Assembly: GCA_035354435.1 (NCBI GenBank)
Contig: DAOQAY010000019.1
Coordinates: forward strand, 1-29,336
Direction of reading: 5' to 3'
From: JAKLDO01 sp035354435
Lineage (GTDB): Bacteria; UBP6; UBA1177
DNA: 29,336 nucleotides
The notes beneath the pieces are model-generated. The model did no database searches. It was given only the letters and a program-made list of their open reading frames with translations, and had not been told where the DNA came from. A program made the position numbers and the translations under genes. This document shows, piece by piece, positions 21,810 to 29,336 of the stretch (positions within the stretch are counted from its first letter, which is position 1; each line of letters starts with the position of its first letter).

Positions 21810-24152
21810 TTAAAAAGAATTCTTTATATTAAATTCAAACTGGAACTTCGGATCTCCCGGTCTCGGGGTAAGCGGGAATCCCCACTCAAAGGAAAGCGGT
21901 GCGATAGGAGTAACCCATCTCACGCCGAATCCTGCACTCCAGAACATACCCAGTGGAAGATTATATTTGTCAAATTTTGTAGTGTTGATGTAAAACATAT
22001 TTTCATTTTTCGCCCATGCGTTTCCGACATCCAGGAACGCTACAAAATTAAGTCTCATTGCTTTCACAATGGGTATTTCAAGTTCATTGTTCATCACAAA
22101 TTTCTTGTCTCCGCCGATAACATACGGGGATGTGCCGCTGACAGGATCTTTGCCGTTCGTCGGAACATTGTAATCTGTATCACTTCCATCATGAGTAGGA
22201 CCTATTGAGTAGAACGGATAACCTCTTAAGCTGAACATACCGCCAAGCCTGAATCTCTCAGAGAAAGGCAGGGATTCGTTCTGAAGATGGATATTATAAC
22301 CCATTTCAAGGTTGGTTTTAAAAACTATACCCCAGAAAAGCTCCTGATAAAAACGGAAATTAAAATCAAGCTTGAGAATATCCTCATCGCTGCCGAGGAA
22401 TCTCGGTGCCACTTCAATACTGCCGGTGCTGTAAATACCCTTCGAGGCAAACTGCCTGTCGTTTCTTGTATCTACCGAAAGCATAAACTCGATTGAAGAT
22501 GTAAAAAGATCCCGGTAAAGCCTTGCCATCTGATTTTCTGTTGAACCGTTAATGTCAACCATGCTTAATCTGTATCCGAAATATGTTCTGAAATATGTCC
22601 AGAACGGAACACCGAATGTCAGACTGAATCCATAGCTGTTCTGGCTGTAATCGGCATAATACTCATACATATCTGAATCATAATTGAGATATCTGTAGAA
22701 GAAAGTTGCGCTGAAGGAAAGATCATAATCAAAAAAGTAAGGTTCATAGAAACTCAGGCTCAGCTCTCTTTTTATTTTGCTTATCTGTCCGGAAAGACTC
22801 ATGTTCTGACCATATCCCAGAAAATTATTCTGATCGATCTTTGCATTGAACACAAAGCTTTCAAAAGTTGAAAAACCGGCTCCGACATTGAATGTGCCGC
22901 TCTTTCTTTCTTTAACGGTAACGAGAAGTTTTACTTTATCCGGAGCACTTCCTTCTTTTATTTCAATTTTCACTTCATCATAAAAACCGGTTCTTTTTAT
23001 CCTTTCTTCACTTCTTTTCTGTCCGGTGTAGCTGTAAAGCTCGCCTTCATAAACCACGATCTCTCTTCGGATGACTTTATCTCTGGATCTGTCATTCCCA
23101 GCTAGGTCGATCCTTTCAATTTTACATTTCTGTCCTTTCTGGATAACAAAATCAAGATCGACTATTCTGTTTTTGTCATCAAGCTTTCTGTCAGGATAGA
23201 TATTTACAAAAGGATACCCTTCATCACCGTAAAGAGCTTTTATCCTCTCCACATCTCTTATCAGATAAGTGTGTTTGTACCATTCACCTTTTTTCTGCGT
23301 GAATTTCAGATCAGGTATTTTTCCATTGTCCTGAGGATCGCCGCTTATGGAAAGATTCCCTATTTTATATCTAAGCCCTTCGTTAACGACAAAAGTAATG
23401 TAAATATCCTTCTTATCAGGAGAAATCGTCAAGACAGGCTTGTTTACTTTAACATTTACATAACCTTCATCATTGTAGAAATACATTATTCTGGCAACAT
23501 CTTCTTCAAGCTGCTGCTTTTTATAGCCGCCATCCTGAAAATATGAAAACAGCCCATCTTCCTGAGTGTTCAGATTCGATTTAATGTAAGATTCTTCCAG
23601 ATTTTTGTTTCCCACTATTGTTATCTTCTTGATCCTGCTCTTTTTACCTTCAGTTATCTTGAACTCAACGGTGACTTCCCTTTTCTTTTCATCTATCTTT
23701 GTGTCAGCATTTACAACAGCCATAAGAAAACCTTTGTCGCGATAAAGATCCATTATGCTGGAAATATTGCGACTTATCTTTGCCGTATCCAGAAGTTCAT
23801 TCTTCTTGACCGTTACTACTTCTTTAATGTCATCCAGGTCTATTTTTTTATTACCGCTGAAATTGACGGAAGAAATGATAGGAAATTCAACTACTTTAGC
23901 CTTTAGTGTCTTTGTAGGATCGTCGTAAGTTATCGAAATATCCTGAAAAATATTCAGTTCGATAACTTCTTTCAATATTTTATCAATTTCTTCTTCCGAA
24001 AATTCATTTTTTACAGAAAAAGGTTGTGTAATAACTGAAATTTCCGTTCTTATGTTACCTTCGACCTCAACTTTATCTATTGTCAAAGCCCAGATATTGA
24101 CATAAAAAAATGCGGAAACGATAAGCACTGTCAGTCTTGTTAATTTATTCAT
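21810..24152 (-). CDS. bamA: Outer-membrane protein assembly factor BamA
   Basis: 780 aa, typical size. The signal peptide is about 1-22. Five POTRA domains occupy about 23-400 (examples: IDKVEVEGNIRTEISVI; ISSVNFSGNKKIDLDDI; IKKITIVGNKNLEESYI; IERIDLAGNDRSRDKVI). The 16-stranded Omp85 barrel fills about 410-780, with RLGGMFSLRGYPFYSIGP (the conserved RGY loop that plugs the barrel) and a C-terminal strand FQFEFNIKNSF ending in Phe. It is the central insertase for beta-barrel proteins. The start overlaps the lolD stop by 4 nt. Its place between lolD and ompH is the order I know from deltaproteobacteria. Confidence 0.97.
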   Translation of the reverse strand: MNKLTRLTVLIVSAFFYVNIWALTIDKVEVEGNIRTEISVITQPFSVKNEFSEEEIDKILKEVIELNIFQDISITYDDPTKTLKAKVVEFPIISSVNFSGNKKIDLDDIKEVVTVKKNELLDTAKISRNISSIMDLYRDKGFLMAVVNADTKIDEKKREVTVEFKITEGKKSRIKKITIVGNKNLEESYIKSNLNTQEDGLFSYFQDGGYKKQQLEEDVARIMYFYNDEGYVNVKVNKPVLTISPDKKDIYITFVVNEGLRYKIGNLSISGDPQDNGKIPDLKFTQKKGEWYKHTYLIRDVERIKALYGDEGYPFVNIYPDRKLDDKNRIVDLDFVIQKGQKCKIERIDLAGNDRSRDKVIRREIVVYEGELYSYTGQKRSEERIKRTGFYDEVKIEIKEGSAPDKVKLLVTVKERKSGTFNVGAGFSTFESFVFNAKIDQNNFLGYGQNMSLSGQISKIKRELSLSFYEPYFFDYDLSFSATFFYRYLNYDSDMYEYYADYSQNSYGFSLTFGVPFWTYFRTYFGYRLSMVDINGSTENQMARLYRDLFTSSIEFMLSVDTRNDRQFASKGIYSTGSIEVAPRFLGSDEDILKLDFNFRFYQELFWGIVFKTNLEMGYNIHLQNESLPFSERFRLGGMFSLRGYPFYSIGPTHDGSDTDYNVPTNGKDPVSGTSPYVIGGDKKFVMNNELEIPIVKAMRLNFVAFLDVGNAWAKNENMFYINTTKFDKYNLPLGMFWSAGFGVRWVTPIAPLSFEWGFPLTPRPGDPKFQFEFNIKNSF

Positions 24153-24829
24153 GAATTATGGATAACTCCGTCTTTCAGCTCAATTATTCTTCCCATCTCA
24201 GTGGCAAAAACTCTGTTATGGGTAACAAACAGAGTGGTCAAAGTTCTTTCCTGAGCAATGGAAAGAATGAGTTCTATTATCATTTTTCCTGTGTCATTGT
24301 CCAGATTTCCTGTCGGTTCATCCATAAGAAGCATGGAAGGCTCTGTAACAACGGCTCTTGCAATAGCAACTCGCTGCTGTTCTCCGCCTGAGAGTTCTGC
24401 CGGTTTATGGTTCAGTCTTTCAATAAGCCCCACTCTTCCCAGCATATCTTTTGCTCTGGCAAAAGCCGTTTTCTTTGAAATCTGTATCATCAGCGGTATC
24501 GCAACATTTTCAAGAGCTGTAAATTCCGGAAGCAGATGGTGGAACTGGAAAACTATTCCTATCTGACGATTTCTGAAACTGCTCATCTTTGCATCATTCA
24601 ATGTCTGCGGACTAAGCCCGTCAAGCAGAATCTTCCCGCCATCAGGTCTTTCCAGTGTGGCAATTATATTCAGCAGAGTTGATTTACCTGCACCGCTTTT
24701 TCCTGTAAGAGAAAGCCGCTCGCCCTTTTTTATTGAAAGATCTACCCCTTTGAGCACATCAATCCTGTGACCTTCGATGGAATAGCTTTTTTTAACATTT
24801 TCCATAACTAGAATAAATTCGTTATTCAT
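24149..24829 (-). CDS. lolD: Lipoprotein-releasing ABC transporter ATPase
   Basis: 226 aa. Walker A is GKSGAGKST (43-51), Q-loop VFQFHHLLPEFTALENV (93-109), signature LSGGEQQR (146-153), Walker B LLMDEPTGNLD (167-177), switch His204 in VTHN. The FQFHHLLPEFTALENV region is the LolD-type consensus within the MacB/LolD family. It energises extraction of outer-membrane lipoproteins from the inner membrane for hand-over to LolA. It overlaps the permease gene by 8 nt and bamA by 4 nt, consistent with one coupled transcript. Confidence 0.95.
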   Translation of the reverse strand: MNNEFILVMENVKKSYSIEGHRIDVLKGVDLSIKKGERLSLTGKSGAGKSTLLNIIATLERPDGGKILLDGLSPQTLNDAKMSSFRNRQIGIVFQFHHLLPEFTALENVAIPLMIQISKKTAFARAKDMLGRVGLIERLNHKPAELSGGEQQRVAIARAVVTEPSMLLMDEPTGNLDNDTGKMIIELILSIAQERTLTTLFVTHNRVFATEMGRIIELKDGVIHNS

Positions 24830-26123
24830 ATCTGAGTCCCTCCACAGGGGTTATTCCTGAAGCCTTAATACATGGGTAAAGTGTTGCAATCACTGAGATC
24901 AGCAGGGATGACAGAGAGACCGAAAGAAAGCTGAACACTGACATTTCGACAGGCAGCGTAGAAAAGAAATATATTTCCTTGCTCAGCGGAAAATTGATCT
25001 GTTTCAGAATCAGACAGGCCGCAACAGCCAGCAAAGCTCCCAGAACAGTTCCTGCAAGACCTATAATAAAACCGTCGAACATAAAAATACCTGCTATCGT
25101 ACTTCTTTTCACACCAAGAGCCCTGAGTACTGAAACCTCTCTTGTTTTGCTTATTACAAGCATTATCAGCGTTGTGATTATGCCGAAAGACGCTACAAGT
25201 ATTATAAAAATGAGAATGACGAACATGACTATTTTCTGAAGTTCCAGAAACCTGAAAGTGGTTTTGTGCATCTCCTCCCAGTCCTGTACAGCATAAGGAA
25301 AGCCGCCTGTTTCATTCATTACCATTTCAGTTATATCCTTGATCTGATCTATATTTTCAACTCTGATAGAAAGGAAGCTGGTATTGCGTCCGATCTCAAG
25401 GAAATTCTGCACATCCGTTATTCCGGCATAAAGATATCTCGAATCGTAGTCATAAAGCCCGGTATCAAAAATACCCGCAACTTTAAAATTTCTGCTCACC
25501 GGTGCTGATTCTTCAGTCCTTGTCTTTTTTCCTTTCGAACCTACGACCGTAATAACTGAACCTATATCAGCTTTCAATTTCGAAGCTATACCCGAACCTA
25601 TAATGACCGGTGGAATTGAAGAATCCTTTTCACCGAGAAAATCATCGACATTCTTTTCATGTTCGGTCTTATTGTTCCTGCCGGAACAGAGTTTTTCAGG
25701 GTCAAGGCAGCCGAAATTTCCTTTTATCATCATTTCAGGGATATTTGCGACTTTATAATAGGTCTTTGAATCTACTCCGTTCAACAAAGCTCCTGTAATT
25801 TCTCTTCCGGATGAAATAAGGACTTCATTGAAAACAACCGGACTGATTCCTTTTATTCCATTTATTTTTGATATTTTTTCTGACATTTCATCATAGTTGT
25901 CAAAATCTCCGAGCAATTTGTATATATTTGCATGGGATGTTGAATTTAATACGGTTTTTTTCATCTGGATAAGAAACCCGTCCATGACAGAAAGAACCGT
26001 TATCAGAGCCGCGACACCAAGAGCAAGACCTGAAACAGAGATTAATGATATAAGGCTTATCGCACCTTTTTTTCTTCCTTTTATCAGATATCTTGTAGCG
26101 ATAAATCTTATAAACTCACTCAT
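24822..26123 (-). CDS. lolE: Lipoprotein-releasing permease, LolC/E family (second copy)
   Basis: 433 aa inner-membrane FtsX/MacB-type permease. TM1 is about 21-47, a periplasmic domain fills about 60-295, and three further TM segments (about 297-325, 345-375, 385-415) carry the FtsX core (ASFGIITTLIMLVISKTREV; LRALGVKRSTIAGIFM). It pairs with LolD; with the neighbouring paralogue it probably forms a LolCDE-type heterocomplex. The LolC versus LolE label is positional only. The periplasmic domain has an insertion (about 137-170) with Cys139-x6-Cys146 that is also present in the paralogue. It overlaps genes on both sides by 8 nt. Confidence 0.9.
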   Translation of the reverse strand: MSEFIRFIATRYLIKGRKKGAISLISLISVSGLALGVAALITVLSVMDGFLIQMKKTVLNSTSHANIYKLLGDFDNYDEMSEKISKINGIKGISPVVFNEVLISSGREITGALLNGVDSKTYYKVANIPEMMIKGNFGCLDPEKLCSGRNNKTEHEKNVDDFLGEKDSSIPPVIIGSGIASKLKADIGSVITVVGSKGKKTRTEESAPVSRNFKVAGIFDTGLYDYDSRYLYAGITDVQNFLEIGRNTSFLSIRVENIDQIKDITEMVMNETGGFPYAVQDWEEMHKTTFRFLELQKIVMFVILIFIILVASFGIITTLIMLVISKTREVSVLRALGVKRSTIAGIFMFDGFIIGLAGTVLGALLAVAACLILKQINFPLSKEIYFFSTLPVEMSVFSFLSVSLSSLLISVIATLYPCIKASGITPVEGLRYE

Positions 26124-27420
26124 GTCTGAGCACCTCTGAAGAATTCACACGGGCCGCTTTTGCTCCGGGATATACCGTTGCAATAATCGTGAGGATCATC
26201 GACCCTAAGCCTGCTACTGCAAAAGTTCCGATCGACATATCTACCGGAATTTTATCAATATAATAGACATCCTGAGCCAGTCCGATAGAAATACCGTTTA
26301 TAAAAATACAGCCGAAATAACCTGTTATCATACCTGCCGCAGTACCGGTGGAACCTATCACAATTCCATCCAGCATGAATATTTTCATAACAGACCGCGA
26401 ATTGAACCCTACAGCTCTCAGAATAGCGATCTCCTCTTTCTTTCCCATTACAAGCATGATAAGGGCTGAAACAATATTGAAAGCGGCAACAAGAATTATG
26501 AATCCGAGTATCAGAAACCAGACGATCTTTTCCATCTGCAAAGCTCCGAAAAGCTGTTTGTTCATCTGTTTCCAATTACTTACGATATATTTTTCACCCA
26601 GCTCTTTCCTCAGTGAGGTGGAAATATCATCGGCTTCATAAACATTTTTCAGCTTTATTCCTATTGAGTCGACCGCCCCTCCAGTTGAAAAAAAATCATG
26701 CGCCGTATTTATCGAAACATAGACATAGTTGAGATCATATTCGTACAACCCGCTGAAAAAGATCGCAGCGACCTGAAATGTTCTTATGAGAGGAACTGGT
26801 CCGGCAGGGCTCATCCCTCCGCCGACAGGACTTATGATCTTGATCGGATCTCCCATTTCAAGTCCGTAAAATTTTGCAAGCTCCGTCCCAATCGCGATTC
26901 CCGGCATATTTTTCTTTGTGTCACCTTTGAAATCGTCATCAAGCAGTTTTGATGGCGAGGCCATCGTTCTTTTCAATATTTCAGGACAAGTTGACGGCTG
27001 TTCAAGACATTCCATCGAGCCGGTTGTGATCTGTGAAGGAAAAAGAAGCACCGTACCTGCGGACAAAGGATCTATTCCGTTAAAAACAGCACCAAGCATT
27101 TCATCATTTGAAGAAATTATAACTTCTCTTGAGATCATCGGTGTAGCACCGGAAACACCATTCATTCCGAGAATTTTTTTTCTCAGAGCCTCGGCATCGT
27201 GTATATCTCCGCCATCCATCTGGACAGAAATGTGGGTCTTTGCGCCGAGAATGGTCTTTTTCATGTGATTCTGAAGACCGTCCATTACCGATTGCACACA
27301 GATCAATGCGGCAACACCTATCATTATGCCGGCAATACATATAAGCGTGATAACACTAAGGAATCTTGTTCTCCTTGTATTCCAGAGATATCTGAAACCT
27401 ATGAAAGATTCAGCCTTCAC
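26116..27420 (-). CDS. lolC: Lipoprotein-releasing permease, LolC/E family (first copy)
   Basis: 434 aa, paralogous along its length to the gene that follows (GVAALICVQSVMDGLQNHMKK here, GVAALITVLSVMDGFLIQMKK there). One N-terminal TM (about 20-46), a large periplasmic domain (about 60-300) and three C-terminal TM segments with FNIVSALIMLVMGKKEEI and AILRAVGFNSRSVMKIFM are typical of the family. A periplasmic insertion (about 135-172) has Cys138-x6-Cys145. Which of the two corresponds to E. coli LolC (LolA-binding hook) cannot be told from the sequence by eye. It overlaps lysS by 4 nt and the second permease by 8 nt. Confidence 0.9.
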   Translation of the reverse strand: MKAESFIGFRYLWNTRRTRFLSVITLICIAGIMIGVAALICVQSVMDGLQNHMKKTILGAKTHISVQMDGGDIHDAEALRKKILGMNGVSGATPMISREVIISSNDEMLGAVFNGIDPLSAGTVLLFPSQITTGSMECLEQPSTCPEILKRTMASPSKLLDDDFKGDTKKNMPGIAIGTELAKFYGLEMGDPIKIISPVGGGMSPAGPVPLIRTFQVAAIFFSGLYEYDLNYVYVSINTAHDFFSTGGAVDSIGIKLKNVYEADDISTSLRKELGEKYIVSNWKQMNKQLFGALQMEKIVWFLILGFIILVAAFNIVSALIMLVMGKKEEIAILRAVGFNSRSVMKIFMLDGIVIGSTGTAAGMITGYFGCIFINGISIGLAQDVYYIDKIPVDMSIGTFAVAGLGSMILTIIATVYPGAKAARVNSSEVLRHE

Positions 27421-28937
27421 TTCTCAGGTCTCATTTGAGGAAACAGTATCACATCTCTGATACTTGCAGAATCCGTGAAAAGCATAACAAGCCTGTCTAT
27501 TCCTATGCCCTGACCGGCAGCAGGAGGCATTCCGTATTCCAGAGCTCTTATATAGTCATTATCCATATCTATCGCTTCATCGTCACCCGCCTTTTTTGCC
27601 TCGACTTGCGTTGAAAAAGCTTCAAACTGCTGTTGAGGATCATTCAATTCGCTGAAAGCGTTGGCTATTTCACGACCTGCTATAAATAGCTCATACCTGT
27701 CGGAATATTCAGGGTTTTCGTCATTTCTTCTGGAAAGAGGACTTACTTCAGTCGGATAGCGCATAATAAATGTCGGATTCCAGAGAGTTTCTTCGATGCA
27801 GTTATCAAAAAGCTCCATCATGATCTTAAACCGGCTCATTTTTGCTGTTGCATCTTTTGATATCCCTTTTTCAAGAGCGATCTCAGCCAGCGCATCCCTC
27901 GATAGAAGCTGTTCAACCGTGCATATTCCGCCTTCAATGAGACTCTGCTCGATAGTCATTCTTTTCCAAGGTGCAGTAAAATCAATAACTTTGCCCTGAT
28001 ATTCGACCTGTGTCGAACCGTTTACTGCCATTGCAAGGTCGCTTATCATTTTTTCAGTAAAGTCCATCTGATCTTCATATGTTGCATAAGGCCAGTAAAA
28101 TTCCATCATTGTGAATTCAGGATTGTGCTTTATGTCCATACCTTCGTTACGGAAATTCCGGTTGATCTCATAAACTTTGCCCAGACCGCCCACAAGAAGT
28201 CTTTTCAAATAACATTCCGGTGCGATCCTCATGTAAAGAGGCATATCAAGAGCATTGTGGTGTGTAATAAAAGGTTTTGCAGCCGCACCGCTCACCAGAG
28301 GGTGCATCATCGGTGTTTCGACTTCAAGAAATCCGGCATTATCCATATAATTTCTGATAAAACTTACTATCTGAACTCTTTTTCTGAATGTTTTCTTAAC
28401 TTCATCGTTCATAATAAGATCGAGATATCTCTGTCTGTATCGAAGCTCTTTATCTGTAAGCCCATGAAATTTTTCAGGAAGCGGGCGCACATTCTTTGTC
28501 AGGAGTTCCGTTTTATGCACAAGTATCGAAAACTCGCCGGTTCTTGTTATATATGCCTCGCCTTCAACCCAGACAATATCGCCGACATCAAATGACTTCT
28601 TGAATCTGTCAAAACCGTCTTTAAGAAAATCCTTCGCAAAAACGACTTGAAGATTTGCCGTTTCATCTTTAATATTGGCAAAAGCGAGTTTTCCCATCAC
28701 TCTCAGGAACATTATTCTGCCTGCTATTGAAAATTTTAGATCTTTACCGGTTTTTTCAAGATCCTCTTTAGTCATTTTTTTGCAGTATTCGATTATCTCA
28801 CTTATTGAATTTGCAGGCTTATAACTGTTTGAATACGGGTGAATACCCTCTTCTTTCAATAACCTTATCTTCTCTTTCTTTTTTAAAATAATCTCATTTT
28901 CATCAACAGGCTGGACAACATGATTGTTTTCGTTCAT
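27417..28937 (-). CDS. lysS: Lysyl-tRNA synthetase, class II
   Basis: 506 aa. The N-terminal OB-fold anticodon-binding domain spans about 65-150 (SIAGRIMFLRVMGKLAFANI, then DLQ-type LQVVF). The class II catalytic core follows, with motif 1 around ETPMMHPLVSGAAAKPF (207-223), motif 2 FRNEGMDIKHNPEFTMMEFY (262-281) and motif 3 GIGIDRLVMLF (477-487), ending in IRDVILFPQMRP. It charges tRNA-Lys. Start ATG 28937 has GGAG 6 nt upstream. Its position ahead of lol genes is the arrangement I recall from deltaproteobacteria; lysS overlaps the first permease by 4 nt. Confidence 0.97.
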   Translation of the reverse strand: MNENNHVVQPVDENEIILKKKEKIRLLKEEGIHPYSNSYKPANSISEIIEYCKKMTKEDLEKTGKDLKFSIAGRIMFLRVMGKLAFANIKDETANLQVVFAKDFLKDGFDRFKKSFDVGDIVWVEGEAYITRTGEFSILVHKTELLTKNVRPLPEKFHGLTDKELRYRQRYLDLIMNDEVKKTFRKRVQIVSFIRNYMDNAGFLEVETPMMHPLVSGAAAKPFITHHNALDMPLYMRIAPECYLKRLLVGGLGKVYEINRNFRNEGMDIKHNPEFTMMEFYWPYATYEDQMDFTEKMISDLAMAVNGSTQVEYQGKVIDFTAPWKRMTIEQSLIEGGICTVEQLLSRDALAEIALEKGISKDATAKMSRFKIMMELFDNCIEETLWNPTFIMRYPTEVSPLSRRNDENPEYSDRYELFIAGREIANAFSELNDPQQQFEAFSTQVEAKKAGDDEAIDMDNDYIRALEYGMPPAAGQGIGIDRLVMLFTDSASIRDVILFPQMRPEK

Positions 28938-28973
28938 TTTCTTCTCCGAGATCCAATTATCATTTCAGACATG

Positions 28974-29300
28974 TTATTTCTTTTCTTGTTTTTCTGCAGA
29001 TTCAACCGGCTGAGTTTTTTTCTGTTCTTCTGTGGAATTGTTTTCTTTATCAATTTTCAGTTTTTTGTCCTTGTTTCTTATCATGATCATTCTTTTAATC
29101 GCATCTTTATCCATCTGTTTGTGTATTTTCTGAGCGCCGAATACTCTGTCTGGTCTAATCAACCCCTTTTCTTTAATATTTAATCTTATCTTTTCCCTGA
29201 TGGTTGCATCATCAGGATTTGAAGAAGTATTTCCAAAATAAATAAGAGCAACGGAAATACAAACAAAAACAACAGCCAGAATGATATAGAGCTTTTTCAT
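28974..29300 (-). CDS. Small single-pass membrane-anchored protein, function unknown
   Basis: 108 aa from ATG 29300, chosen because GGAGGGTG lies 5 nt upstream; an ATG four codons earlier (29312) overlaps that ribosome site. MKKLYIILAVVFVCISVALIYFG (1-23) is a signal anchor or uncleaved signal peptide. The rest is hydrophilic, with basic helices (about 35-85, IREKIRLNIKEKG; IKRMIMIRNKDKK) and a Glu/Gln/Lys-rich tail. No family recognised. It lies 36 nt before lysS and could be the first gene of the lysS-lol-bam unit, or the last gene of one outside the window. Confidence 0.78.
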   Translation of the reverse strand: MKKLYIILAVVFVCISVALIYFGNTSSNPDDATIREKIRLNIKEKGLIRPDRVFGAQKIHKQMDKDAIKRMIMIRNKDKKLKIDKENNSTEEQKKTQPVESAEKQEKK

Positions 29301-29336
29301 AGCACCCTCCATAAAAATTCCTGCTAATATATTTGT

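Overview
The window looks like chromosomal DNA of an AT-rich, Gram-negative (diderm) bacterium. It encodes a BamA assembly factor, a Skp/OmpH chaperone, a complete Lol lipoprotein-release ABC transporter and a Cys-anchored lipoprotein. The order lysS-lolC/E-lolD-bamA-ompH, the order ispE-tRNA-Gln-rplY-pth, and a C-terminal domain resembling one I recall from Myxococcus (MXAN_5187) all suggest a deltaproteobacteria-like (Myxococcota / Desulfobacterota / Bdellovibrionota-type) lineage, or a candidate phylum near them. This placement is inference from gene order and remembered family resemblance; no search was run.

Layout: (1) 1-3571, minus strand: a very large secreted protein, running off the left edge, with two LamG-like domains, a beta/gamma-crystallin-like segment and a caspase/gingipain-like His...Cys arrangement. 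(2) 3572-3885: a 314-bp gene-free leader with ten perfect TGAG units and an 11-bp AT-rich inverted repeat. (3) 3886-13127, minus strand: a long, tightly packed unit that starts at a good sigma70-type promoter. It runs efp - giant TPR protein - exported beta-sandwich protein - two-TM sensor-like protein - zinc-ribbon/TM/TPR protein - rsmD - coaD - ispE - tRNA-Gln(UUG) - rplY - pth. A small TPR-like gene lies just upstream. (4) 13585-16829, plus strand: purH followed by a TGS/uridine-kinase-type nucleoside kinase. (5) 16876-20517, minus strand: a three-gene coupled unit (repeat-rich lipoprotein, membrane diguanylate cyclase, exported protein with a flavoprotein-like N-terminus) behind a near-consensus promoter. 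(6) 20612-29300, minus strand: an envelope-biogenesis unit, small membrane protein - lysS - lolC - lolE - lolD - bamA - ompH - metallo-beta-lactamase-fold protein, mostly with 4-8 nt overlaps.

Functionally, unit 3 couples translation factors (EF-P, bL25, Pth, RsmD, tRNA-Gln) to CoA and isoprenoid precursor synthesis and to four uncharacterised envelope/scaffold-type proteins. Unit 6 makes outer-membrane insertion and lipoprotein export machinery. Unit 5 may link c-di-GMP synthesis to cell-surface proteins.

The most notable observations are these. The ispE reading frame has no stop before the tRNA-Gln gene and runs through the whole tRNA into rplY. A tetranucleotide repeat tract lies in the leader of the large secreted protein, a layout like known phase-variable genes. 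That secreted protein carries a clan-CD-like His/Cys pair.
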